64,000 nt of DNA, from the NCBI GenBank assembly GCA_037783415.1, contig JAZGTN010000162.1, positions 2,914,001 to 2,978,000 of the forward strand, written 5' to 3'. This stretch comes from Leptasterias polaris. Its lineage: Eukaryota; Echinodermata; Asteroidea; Forcipulatida; Asteriidae. Below the pieces are notes generated by a model. That model worked only from the letters and a program-made list of their open reading frames with translations. It had not been told where the DNA came from and did not search any database. A program made the position numbers and the translations under genes. This document shows, piece by piece, positions 59,101 to 61,325 of this stretch (the first letter of the stretch is position 1; the number at the start of each line of letters is the position of its first letter).

Positions 59101-60928
59101 CACAGCCATCTGGCTGAATAGCCAGGATGACCTGGGAAAGGTCAAACGAGGAAAGGAGCCAGAGGTCATTATATTTGGTAAGGTCAAAACTATCCATCAC
59201 TTGTAAATACACATCAAGCACACAAGATCGTTCTGGATCAATCTGGTTCAAACTGGATTTGACTAGAGCCCAATTTCATAAAGCACACAAGATCGTTCTG
59301 GATCAATCTGGTTCAAACTGGATTTGACTAGAGCCCAATTTCATAAAGCTGCTTAAGCACAACTTAAAGGATCACAGAAATAGAGCTATAAATTGTTCTT
59401 AGTAAACCTGTTGTGTTTAATAAAACAAGAAATAATAAATTATTTTTCAAAATTATTGTCAGTTTGACTAATTTCAAACAATTTTGTGTCACTTCACGAG
59501 CCCCCCACTTTTACCCCTCGGAAATCGTTATTGAAAGATATAATCCATCACATGACCTTGTGATGTCACATGAAGAATGATTGACACTGACGAACCCTTT
59601 GACCTATGCCTGCTGCCAACGCGACCGGGTCTATAAGCACAACAAATTGGTGCCTACAAGAACAAGGTTACCAGCCAAATGCCACATCACATGTACCATC
59701 TGTGACTGGTTTCCTGCTTATTTTTGCTGAGCAGAAACTTGTTAAGCAATATTTGATCTGCTTAAGCAGCTCTGTGAAATTGGGCCCTGGTTTAAAGAAA
59801 TATATAGAATCTTAGGAATTTTAACAGCAGCATTTATAATCGTCGTCTCTTTTTCCTGTGTCCTTCCCTGCATCTCTCTCTCTTTCTCTTTGTGTAGTTT
59901 TCCGCCGAGCTGTTGTTGTCGTTTGTAAAGAGAAGGCCAAGAAGGTGAAGAAAGGTTCCCTCAAAGGAAGCCACATGGAGGATATCATCCGCTTCAAATG
60001 GATGATTCCTGTCTCTACAATGCAAGTCAGAGATGCTAGTATTAATGGTAAGAACACACTTTCCTAACGGCTGGGTTGATAGTCTGGCTACGGCTACAGC
60101 TACGGCTAGATTGCTGCATCATCATGTGTTGAAGTATAGGGAACTCTTAGCAATTCCCTCTTATCAAAAGTTATAGCCGTAGCTAAATCTGCCAATTCGG
60201 ATACAGCCTCGTTACTGACAAAAAGGTCTGAAACTGGAATCCAGATTGGTTCATACTTGTTGAAATGATGAGATTTCCACATTTTAGTAATCCCTGGAGC
60301 TATGGATTCCAAGGAGCTTCAGAAAACAGTTTCCTCAGCACTAGAGAAGTAGATCAAAGAGCATGACATCTTTACCCCTGAAGAAAATAAATGTTTTCCA
60401 CCTTACGCATTTAAAGATGGAAATGATAGCCTTTTTCCAATGAGTAATGCACAGAGGCAAGAGGGATTAGGCAGATATAATACGTAATGAAGAATGCAGA
60501 AAGGGGTTTATAAGCTTTACGTGCTACTCTTACAACTAAAATGAAATGGTTGTTTTCATTTGTGTTTTGTAAAAAAAAAAGTAAAGGGAAGACTAACAGC
60601 TACCTTTCCATCATGCAGTTATATAAAGATTTGAATTTTGAAATTTCTCATTCCTGTAAAGGTATTGGGACTTTCCTGTTAATTTAGTGTGCCTTAGACA
60701 TCATTGATTGACTGCAAGTTGCCCTTCATCAAGACACGATGACCAATGAACCACTTGGCCTGTACCATCATCAGTTCATCAGTAGTCGTGGCACCACTGT
60801 CCCCCAATAAACTATATTTGTTTTGTTTTTGTTTTTTCCTTGCCAGATTCAGACTACCTAAGTCTGTGGGAATTGGTTCATACCAAGAAAGAAGGAAAGA
60901 AAGAGAAATGCTTCCAATTCTCATGCAG
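6953..60928 (+). CDS. TIAM1: TIAM1/TIAM2/still-life family Rac guanine-nucleotide exchange factor (partial, 23 exons)
   Basis: The spliced product is a Dbl-family exchange factor that, by family, loads GTP onto Rac at the plasma membrane to drive actin remodelling, cell adhesion and polarity. Joining 23 exons (6953-8137, 13228-13408, 14102-14188, 16463-16560, 17764-17812, 18261-18355, 19690-19770, 20548-20805, 21535-21605, 21969-22059, 22652-22816, 23759-23863, 25289-25367, 28313-28414, 29335-29592, 44528-44856, 45081-45191, 45832-45954, 46492-46698, 47227-47427, 59063-59177, 59898-60047, 60847-60928) gives 4,223 nt in one frame. Domain order is N-terminal PH (about residues 424-535 of the window product), coiled coil and extension, Ras-binding domain (about 757-825), PDZ (about 838-925), DH (about 1070-1285) and C-terminal PH (from about 1300). 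This architecture is specific to TIAM/still life. The true start and the C-terminus are outside the window. One invertebrate copy would be co-orthologous to vertebrate TIAM1 and TIAM2, so the symbol is a family label. Confidence 0.95.
9138..9702. mobile_element. non-autonomous DNA transposon with 26-bp terminal inverted repeats
   Basis: The left end at 9138-9163 (ccgtaatttcctgcggataa, then gacgcg) is the exact reverse complement of the right end at 9677-9702. TA dinucleotides flank both ends (9136-9137, 9703-9704), consistent with a TA target-site duplication. The interior repeats gcgccttgt several times and has no transposase frame. The TA site suggests a Tc1/mariner/pogo-type element; the superfamily is inference. 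Confidence 0.85.
10471..10852. repeat. fold-back element (long inverted repeat)
   Basis: The left arm starts agggtgtgggacctcagaca and the right arm ends gtctgaggtcacacccc. Internal paired segments include gtacagagat / atctctgtac, atgcctctc / gagaggcaa and agtttcagttagtgtcttcc / ggaagactaaactgaaact. Almost the whole 380 bp folds on itself with some mismatch. Confidence 0.75.
11102..11668. mobile_element. MITE with near-perfect terminal inverted repeats and an internal hairpin
   Basis: The end at 11100-11119 (tatgggtctttccataaatg) is the exact reverse complement of 11651-11670. TA at both outer edges fits a TA target site. Near the right end a second hairpin pairs gaatctagcaaagtgcata with tatgcactttgctagattc. 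An imperfect inverted segment (ctgtaacggagacacc / ggtgtctttgttacac) lies in the middle. No coding sequence is seen. Confidence 0.8.
12225..12372 (+). repeat. MITE-like element, CCCAATTTCATAAAGC family
   Basis: It begins ccaattccacaaagctgct, contains aggttaccagtcaaaatg and atatcctgggcttagc, and ends tttttatgaaacttgac. Confidence 0.55.
13228..13408 (+). CDS. TIAM1: TIAM exon: start of N-terminal PH domain
   Basis: The exon opens with a run of Asp ([13 protein letters not shown]) and then enters the PH domain: [20 protein letters not shown] followed by RKWKEYW. This is the first strand pair of the TIAM N-terminal PH domain, with the basic beta1-beta2 loop expected to contact phosphoinositides. 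Phase is 0 in and 1 out; the codon split with the next exon gives Val. Donor GTAGGT. Confidence 0.92.
13870..14015 (+). repeat. dispersed repeat, GGTCCTC/GCCAGCGGACCACT family
   Basis: It contains gtcatttcactagtctgcc, gactggtcctcgggtgtttt and ggccagcggaccact. It lies just upstream of the PH exon at 14102. Confidence 0.55.
14102..14188 (+). CDS. TIAM1: TIAM exon: PH domain, middle strands
   Basis: It reads [21 protein letters not shown] and continues to [12 protein letters not shown] is the conserved PH strand motif of the TIAM family. Entry and exit phases are both 1, matching neighbours at 13408 and 16463. The acceptor has a good pyrimidine tract and the donor is GTGAGT. Confidence 0.92.
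14330..14590 (+). repeat. tRNA-derived SINE
   Basis: The tRNA-like head ends in box B-like ggttcgaatcctgctggg. The body has gattgggttttcagtcccta and cgtgggttttccc, and an AT-rich tail ends near 14590. The body segment recurs, partly duplicated, at 10340-10410. Confidence 0.6.
14843..14925 (-). repeat. tRNA-like SINE head (minus strand)
   Basis: On the - strand it reads tgatggtctagtggttaaga (box A-like) and gggttcaaatacc (box B-like). There is no convincing acceptor stem. Confidence 0.5.
16235..16382 (+). repeat. MITE-like element, CCCAATTTCATAAAGC family
   Basis: It contains aaaaggttaccagctat, gtgactggtatcctgta and ttagcagaaaactgttaag, and ends tagctttatgaaatta. Confidence 0.6.
16463..16560 (+). 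CDS. TIAM1: TIAM exon: PH domain, central strands
   Basis: The product contains [20 protein letters not shown] then GDAYLLQ. The PEHPK...FCLS...GD.YL.Q pattern is diagnostic for the TIAM/still-life N-terminal PH domain. Phase 1 in, phase 0 out. Confidence 0.95.
16561..17763. other. intron (1.2 kb) between PH exons
   Basis: It contains a GGCATGAT-family remnant (16687-16815), a tRNA-like segment on the - strand (17005-17056: tagctcagtggggagagcac), a 25-nt poly-G run (17457-17481) and a tRNA-like segment on the + strand (17615-17690: aactcagttggtagagcacc, gcaggttcagctcc). Confidence 0.55.
17764..17812 (+). CDS. TIAM1: TIAM exon: PH domain C-terminal helix (small exon)
   Basis: This 49-nt exon encodes [16 protein letters not shown], the start of the PH C-terminal helix with the near-invariant Trp. 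It lies directly after a T-rich acceptor tract. Phase 0 in, phase 1 out (the split codon gives Ala). Confidence 0.92.
18261..18355 (+). CDS. TIAM1: TIAM exon: end of PH helix and start of coiled coil
   Basis: It encodes [20 protein letters not shown] followed by [12 protein letters not shown]. The first part closes the PH domain; the second begins the coiled-coil segment. In TIAM1 the PH, coiled coil and extension act as one membrane-localising unit that binds partners such as Par3 and the Arp2/3 complex. Phase 1 in, phase 0 out, donor GTAAGT. Confidence 0.92.
18554..19376 (+). repeat. 137-bp tandem repeat, 6 copies
   Basis: Units start at 18554, 18691, 18828, 18965, 19102 and 19239 with an exact 137-bp period and appear almost identical. 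Each begins cattttgaatactccaatag and contains the palindrome ggacatgtcc. The array fills most of the intron between coiled-coil exons 18261-18355 and 19690-19770. The near-identity implies recent expansion or homogenisation. Confidence 0.95.
19690..19770 (+). CDS. TIAM1: TIAM exon: coiled-coil segment
   Basis: Its 27 codons read [20 protein letters not shown] then KQAIISQ. The [10 protein letters not shown] core is strongly conserved in TIAM proteins. Phase 0 at both ends. Confidence 0.92.
20548..20805 (+). CDS. TIAM1: TIAM exon: extension (Ex) region
   Basis: Its 86 codons contain [35 protein letters not shown] and [13 protein letters not shown], the conserved extension segment after the coiled coil. 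The last residues are basic ([10 protein letters not shown]). The final 30 nt and the donor site are the first copy of a 64-bp tandem duplication that continues into the intron. Phase 0 at both ends. Confidence 0.94.
20776..21029 (+). repeat. 64-bp tandem duplication of an exon end and its splice donor, 4 copies
   Basis: Copies start at 20776, 20840, 20904 and 20968. Each carries gcctagatccaagaagcag, then the donor (gact-g/t-gtaagcag) and cccttatagagtcaaag. Copy 1 contains the last 30 nt of the coding exon; copies 2-4 are intronic and have acttgtaagc instead of actggtaagc. Confidence 0.95.
21211..21235 (+). repeat. 25-nt poly-G run
   Basis: Uninterrupted G25 in an intron. It could form a G-quadruplex and is error-prone for sequencing. 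Confidence 0.9.
21535..21605 (+). CDS. TIAM1: TIAM exon: short linker after extension region
   Basis: It encodes [20 protein letters not shown] followed by LAER. It is a small Ala-rich linker. The frame is open and joined to both neighbours (phase 0 in, phase 2 out, donor GTGAGG). It is less conserved than the flanking exons, so the call rests mainly on phase and splice sites. Confidence 0.8.
21706..21858. repeat. MITE-like element, GACTATGCAAGTC family
   Basis: The left side gacaatagactatgcaagtc and right side acttgcattgtctatt are roughly inverted. The internal gttaatgtg and aaagcaatgtacatgtac segments are shared in order with a copy at 31795-31960. Confidence 0.5.
21969..22059 (+). CDS. 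TIAM1: TIAM exon: linker before Ras-binding domain
   Basis: It encodes [20 protein letters not shown] followed by [10 protein letters not shown], an acidic, Pro-containing linker. Phase 2 in, phase 0 out. The next exon starts MFEKQIQ, as expected for TIAM proteins, which supports the join. Confidence 0.83.
22173..22523. mobile_element. hAT-type non-autonomous transposon with perfect 29-bp TIRs and 8-bp target duplication
   Basis: The left end (22173-22201, starting catagaaatagaacccgg) is the exact reverse complement of the right end (22495-22523). The 8-bp sequence gtactgct flanks both sides (22165-22172 and 22524-22531), the target-site length typical of hAT elements. The interior is CpG-rich with no transposase. 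Identical ends and target duplication imply recent insertion, into an older dispersed repeat (gcacgtttccattgtctaag) also seen at 58650. Confidence 0.92.
22652..22816 (+). CDS. TIAM1: TIAM exon: Ras-binding domain, first half
   Basis: It starts [20 protein letters not shown] and continues with [20 protein letters not shown] and VQDLL. The last part is a ubiquitin-like Ras-binding fold, in which the TLRPG turn and the following helix are characteristic. In the family this domain binds activated Ras. Phase 0 at both ends; a poly-G run follows the donor. Confidence 0.93.
22817..23758. other. intron within the Ras-binding domain
   Basis: It contains a short poly-G run, a degraded CCCAATTTC-family MITE (22880-23045) and otherwise nothing I recognise. 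Confidence 0.5.
23759..23863 (+). CDS. TIAM1: TIAM exon: Ras-binding domain, second half
   Basis: It encodes [20 protein letters not shown] followed by [15 protein letters not shown]. The position and the FYVRF/IP pattern fit the end of the RBD. Phase 0 at both ends, donor GTAATG. Confidence 0.92.
24090..24240 (+). repeat. 75-bp tandem duplication
   Basis: Two copies of a unit beginning atgatgcctcacaagttaa and ending caagggtgcttgc lie head to tail. Confidence 0.85.
24385..24480 (-). repeat. tRNA-Leu-like SINE head (minus strand)
   Basis: On the - strand it reads ttctggctgagccattaaga (box A-like) and gtgggttcgagtcccgg (box B-like), with extra length between, as in type II (Leu/Ser) tRNAs. 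The acceptor stem is not paired, so it is a tRNA-derived repeat. Confidence 0.55.
24499..24728. mobile_element. MITE with imperfect TIRs
   Basis: The left side contains tatagatagg and ggccatctttacgggcaa. The right side contains ttgcccgtaaagatggcg and aactatctata. The inner part of the arms matches best. The interior is CpG-rich and non-coding. Confidence 0.7.
24766..25050 (+). repeat. composite repeat: hairpin plus tRNA-like SINE head
   Basis: Segments tgtgttttacccttacacta and ggtgtatgggtaaaact form an inverted pair. They are followed by a tRNA-like unit (ggtctagtggtaagac, gtgggttcgaatc). The same combination in a different order occurs around 2740-2960. Confidence 0.5.
25289..25367 (+). CDS. 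TIAM1: TIAM exon: RBD-PDZ junction
   Basis: It encodes [20 protein letters not shown] then NENMDF, leading into the Gly-Phe of the PDZ carboxylate-binding loop. Phase 0 in, phase 1 out (the split codon gives Gly). Donor GTAAGA. Confidence 0.92.
25428..25575. repeat. MITE, GGCCTGGAATT family, with inverted ends
   Basis: It starts ggcctggaatttcacc and ends tttaattccaggcctgg, so the ends are inverted repeats. The internal part (gagagggcaaagggcac, gaccaggggcaacagaggcc) matches copies at 1269 and 33805. Confidence 0.7.
26029..28072 (+). repeat. 20-bp minisatellite, about 100 copies
   Basis: The unit is ttgagtcagagtccaaacca, with variants at two sites (tcag/tctg and aacca/atcc/accc). The period is exactly 20, so three units fill 60 bp throughout. 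It lies in the intron between the RBD-PDZ exon and the PDZ exon. About three quarters of units contain TGAGTCA, the AP-1 consensus. The stretch 27461-27780 is almost invariant, whereas 26029-27460 is mixed. Two ttcagtcag variants 40 bp apart (27792, 27832) indicate block duplication. Long minus-strand frames here are a by-product of the repeat. Confidence 0.97.
28313..28414 (+). CDS. TIAM1: TIAM exon: PDZ domain, first half
   Basis: With the split Gly it reads GFTVEAEL, then [20 protein letters not shown]. The GFTV loop and the V.(S/A)(I/V)..GGLA motif identify a PDZ domain, which in TIAM1 binds C-terminal peptides of membrane proteins such as syndecan. Phase 1 at both ends. Confidence 0.94.
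28585..28873. repeat. MITE-like element with imperfect inverted ends
   Basis: The left tatgctgtatcacggatgtg and right cacatccctgctgtatcata are approximate reverse complements. The interior holds ccggaattccgggtttttt and homopolymers. Confidence 0.45.
29041..29300 (+). repeat. dispersed repeat, one arm of an inverted pair
   Basis: Segments ggttggtgtccattctggaa, agctgaaactttcacatgtg and tctatgaccatacctttaa match, in reverse complement, the copy at 32452-32640. It ends just before the PDZ exon at 29335. Confidence 0.65.
29335..29592 (+). CDS. TIAM1: TIAM exon: PDZ domain second half and linker
   Basis: It encodes [20 protein letters not shown] (PDZ GDE.L.I motif) and strand TVTLTVRSS, then a Pro-containing linker ending [13 protein letters not shown]. 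Phase 1 in, phase 1 out. The donor is GTGAGT at 29593. The last part of the exon plus donor is repeated downstream, which creates further donors at 29662 and 29740 in the same phase. Confidence 0.92.
29556..29840 (+). repeat. degenerate tandem repeat of an exon end and its splice donor
   Basis: The exon end (gacatgttgattataccagc ... cactca|GTGAGT) is followed by diverged copies ending in cactca|GTAAGT at 29662 and 29740 and gca|GTAAGT at 29830. Further diverged copies continue after an insertion (30900-31060), with another cactcg|GTAAGT at 30953. Periods near the exon are 69 and 78 nt, both multiples of three. Confidence 0.85.
29853..30890. mobile_element. 1.04-kb insertion with short TIRs and 9-bp target duplication
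   Basis: The ends agccttgctcaaggc (29854) and gccttggtcaaggct (ending 30890) are inverted with two mismatches. atgatacat flanks both ends (29844-29852, 30891-30899). The insertion splits the degenerate tandem repeat that continues on both sides. No transposase frame is visible. Target length fits hAT or Mutator-like elements. Confidence 0.7.
30589..30613 (+). repeat. 25-nt poly-C run
   Basis: Uninterrupted C25 inside the insertion at 29853-30890. Confidence 0.9.
31093..31438 (+). repeat. 35-bp tandem repeat, about 10 copies
   Basis: The unit contains ttcaatattcatgaattgat followed by aggttaccagtactg. One unit is truncated near 31195. The unit resembles the preceding degenerate repeat (aatattcataaattgatatg at 31000), so it probably expanded from it. 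Confidence 0.92.
31795..31960. repeat. MITE-like element, GACTATGCAAGTC family
   Basis: It runs from aatagactgttcaagtcttg through ttaaagcaatgtatgtatg to agacttgcttggtctatgc, related to the copy at 21706. Confidence 0.5.
32180..32330 (+). repeat. MITE-like element, CCCAATTTCATAAAGC family
   Basis: It contains ttgcttaccagaataaggtt, ccggtatcctgtttatttt and agcagaaacttgttaagcaa. Its outer ends are diverged. Confidence 0.55.
32452..32640 (-). repeat. dispersed repeat, other arm of the inverted pair
   Basis: It is the reverse complement of the 29041-29300 repeat (cacatgtgaaagcttcagct, cggacaccaacc). It ends about 420 bp upstream of the candidate alternative first exon. Confidence 0.65.
32851..32858 (+). 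promoter_or_regulatory. possible TATA box of the internal promoter
   Basis: A TATATAAG motif lies about 210 bp upstream of the candidate alternative start codon at 33064. A start site near 32880 would give a 5' leader of about 180 nt containing short upstream ORFs. Such motifs are common by chance in AT-rich introns, so support is positional only. Confidence 0.3.
33064..33181 (+). CDS. TIAM1: candidate alternative first exon (N-myristoylated start of short TIAM isoform)
   Basis: An ATG in good context (aaaATGG) opens 39 codons reading [20 protein letters not shown], then a further Arg/Lys-rich stretch ending DEE, and stops at a GTAATT donor. Gly2 and Ser6 fit the N-myristoylation consensus, and the basic residues would help membrane binding. 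The MGN-x-x-SQ start resembles the known myristoylated start of TIAM1. The exon leaves one nucleotide, exactly what the next exon at 44528 needs (the join gives Ala-Phe-Glu-Glu). Splicing there would give a protein lacking the first PH, RBD and PDZ domains but keeping DH-PH. No transcript evidence is available. Confidence 0.62.
33182..35060. other. intron sequence between the candidate alternative exon and the large satellite
   Basis: Apart from the GGCCTGGAATT copy at 33805 and a duplicated segment near 34570-34700 (tactgtgtgaggt, ttatgaatacaacttttgtt), I see nothing recognisable. Confidence 0.5.
33805..33969 (-). repeat. dispersed repeat, GGCCTGGAATT family (inverted copy)
   Basis: It ends tgaaattccaggcctg and contains ttgccctggtcttggcc and ccaatggaagtg, the reverse complement of the copies at 1269 and 25428. 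Confidence 0.65.
35090..44118 (+). repeat. 9-kb satellite array of 44- and 50-bp units, about 200 copies
   Basis: The base unit reads cagtcaataagatgaactgc, caaaatacaacagaattaaa, ctac (44 bp). A 50-bp form has an extra cagtac before the next unit. The only frequent substitution is aatac/aacac; rarer ones are gaattgcc, cataattaaac and gaactacc. Rare variants recur at an exact 1,782-bp offset. The array fills most of the 14.9-kb intron before the DH-linker exon at 44528 and is directly followed by MITE sequence. Confidence 0.97.
44119..44215 (+). repeat. right part of a CCCAATTTCATAAAGC-family MITE
   Basis: The sequence tgtcaagtgtaccattatgt, tatcctgtccatttttt, ctaagcaatgttttctgctt and taatgaaattgggcc continues directly from the last satellite unit. 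Confidence 0.65.
44313..44490 (+). repeat. dispersed repeat, GGCATGAT family
   Basis: It starts aggtatgattttcttccta, contains gacctgcagaaaaatcagc and aaaaacctgtac, and ends aagggccaactatcatgcct. It lies immediately upstream of the exon at 44528. Confidence 0.6.
44528..44856 (+). CDS. TIAM1: TIAM exon: acidic coiled linker leading to DH domain
   Basis: Its 109 complete codons start [20 protein letters not shown], pass through a Glu/Gln/Lys-rich helix ([17 protein letters not shown]), then [20 protein letters not shown], and end AVHKLRK at the beginning of the DH domain. Phase 1 in, phase 0 out, donor GTGAGG. It is preceded by a 14.9-kb intron that holds the largest satellite array. Confidence 0.93.
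45081..45191 (+). CDS. TIAM1: TIAM exon: DH domain conserved region 1
   Basis: It encodes [20 protein letters not shown] then [13 protein letters not shown]. The E(L/T)..TE..YV.DL motif is conserved region 1 of the DH fold, with the Glu that contacts the Rac switch I region. Phase 0 at both ends. Confidence 0.96.
45832..45954 (+). CDS. TIAM1: TIAM exon: DH domain helices after CR1
   Basis: It encodes [20 protein letters not shown] then [24 protein letters not shown].(K/T)E...FQ..FL..LE is the standard DH helix pattern. Phase 0 at both ends. Confidence 0.96.
46492..46698 (+). CDS. TIAM1: TIAM exon: DH domain central part
   Basis: It encodes [20 protein letters not shown] then SAFCACHSR, and [19 protein letters not shown], the beginning of DH conserved region 3. 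The spacing and residues match TIAM DH domains closely. Phase 0 at both ends. Confidence 0.97.
47227..47427 (+). CDS. TIAM1: TIAM exon: DH domain conserved region 3 and final helix
   Basis: It encodes [20 protein letters not shown], then [20 protein letters not shown] and [20 protein letters not shown]. The RVLKYPLLL motif is the CR3 helix that forms the Rac-binding face. The exon ends KKE, matching the VADL start of the next exon, which fixes the donor as GAG|GTTGGT, a weak site. A better-looking GTATGA lies inside the exon at 47321. Phase 0 at both ends. Confidence 0.95.
47428..49985. other. first part of the 11.6-kb intron at the DH-PH junction
   Basis: There is no recognised gene. A short inverted counterpart of the 47-bp satellite unit (gcactccgcactaaatc) lies near 49855. 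The rest is unremarkable AT-rich sequence. Confidence 0.5.
49990..50060 (+). repeat. 9-bp tandem repeat
   Basis: Alternating gcgtacatt and gtgtacatt units, directly upstream of the 47-bp array. Confidence 0.85.
50113..53683 (+). repeat. 47-bp satellite array, about 76 copies
   Basis: The unit reads gaattagtgcggagtactag, ttggttaacatggtttccct, tcaattt. Most variation is one site (tactag/taccag). A rare gaggaccag variant at 50971 recurs at 52240, exactly 27 units (1,269 bp) later, with the same pattern of neighbouring variants. The array sits in the intron between the last DH exon and the first PH exon. Confidence 0.97.
54322..54464. mobile_element. small nested MITE (143 bp) with about 37-bp TIRs
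   Basis: The left gggggcc-like end (ggggcctttctcaaacctcg, then gcttgggctccg) is the near-perfect reverse complement of the right end (cggagcctaagccgaggttt, then gagaaatgcccc). It lies inside the long-TIR element. Confidence 0.82.
54763..55172 (+). repeat. 210-bp tandem duplication, 2 copies
   Basis: Two near-identical copies start gtaaagtaaatgtaccct (54772 and 54982) and run through ttaattttggaggtgattaa to atggtatacttgtacacaag. Confidence 0.88.
55470..55573 (+). repeat. dispersed repeat, GGTCCTC/GCCAGCGGACCACT family
   Basis: It contains ttcaacactgaaatagccag, gactggtcctcaggtgttt and ggccagcggaccactgtt, directly outside the right end of the long-TIR element. The left counterpart (53685-53730) is on the other side, so that element apparently inserted into this repeat. 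Confidence 0.6.
55574..59062. other. last part of the 11.6-kb intron before the PH exon
   Basis: It contains a CCCAATTTC MITE (57210-57345) and a dispersed repeat with gcacgtttccattgtttc (58590-58710). I found no conserved exon; a splice-like segment at 57945-57990 does not keep frame. Confidence 0.5.
57210..57345 (+). repeat. MITE-like element, CCCAATTTCATAAAGC family
   Basis: It contains tttgctaagcatagaaaat, gattaccagccaaaatgc, aactggttccctgca and gcttagcaggtaaattc, in family order. Confidence 0.5.
59063..59177 (+). CDS. TIAM1: TIAM exon: start of C-terminal PH domain
   Basis: It encodes [20 protein letters not shown] followed by [18 protein letters not shown]. The position and the L.MGDLL-like and WLN motifs match the DH-PH junction of TIAM proteins. 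Phase 0 in, phase 1 out, donor GTAAGG. Confidence 0.95.
59219..59790 (+). repeat. 65-bp duplication followed by a split CCCAATTTC-family MITE
   Basis: A unit starting cacaagatcgttctggatc occurs twice (59221, 59286). The second ends in agcccaatttcataaagctg, the left end of a MITE. MITE sequence resumes at ataagcacaacaaattggtg and ends gctctgtgaaattgggccc. The middle segment (about 59365-59630) interrupts the MITE and may be a second insertion. Confidence 0.6.
59898..60047 (+). CDS. TIAM1: TIAM exon: C-terminal PH domain middle
   Basis: It encodes [20 protein letters not shown], then [20 protein letters not shown]. This is the PH core (F..AVV.V.K; R(F/H)(R/K).MIP...LQVR). Phase 1 at both ends. 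Confidence 0.95.
60847..60928 (+). CDS. TIAM1: TIAM exon: C-terminal PH domain, last complete exon in window
   Basis: It encodes [20 protein letters not shown] then KCFQFSC, and ends with two nucleotides of a split codon before GTACGA. It corresponds to the WE(I/L)VH...F.(L/F).C segment of the PH domain. The remaining PH helix and C-terminal tail must lie beyond 64000, after the 58-bp array. Confidence 0.93.
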
Positions 60929-61049
60929 GTACGATTTGTTAGGAAGATGAGGGACTCAACTAGCTTCTGCCATGATTTTATTACTACATTGTGTCGATAA
61001 CGAATACAAACTCTAAAGCCACATTTATTGTGAGAGTTATCCCCCAAAA

Positions 61050-61242
61050 TTTGTGCTATCCATTTCAAAATCACCCGGTAGCGCGCTTTCGTGACAATGC
61101 ACTTTCCAGACCATTTTGCTCTGCTATGCGTTTCTGCAGCTGTTGAAATTGTTCTGTAGTTTGGATCTGAGGGGAATCTATGTATATTGACACCATACAT
61201 AGTAGTGTTGCTGCAACCAGCAACAATACATCGTGATGCCAT
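61050..61242 (-). pseudogene. decayed THAP-type zinc-finger fragment
   Basis: On the - strand, an ATG at 61242 starts MASRCIVAGCSNTTMYGVNI followed by HRFPSDP. The C-x4-C pair and the FPSDP motif are the start of a THAP DNA-binding domain, as in P-element-like transposases and THAP proteins. The expected Trp and the later Cys-x-x-His pair cannot be found in this frame, nor can the AVPTIF-type end. The following sequence reads as unrelated residues, so the domain is truncated or frameshifted. It lies in an intron of the TIAM gene, opposite in orientation, and is probably a transposon remnant. Confidence 0.55.
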
Positions 61243-61325
61243 TTTTTGTTTTATAAAAGCCAAGTGTCAAGAGGTTTGCCTAAGGTAACTTCTCAAATTA
61301 AGTTATGTAACTTTGCATGCTGTAT

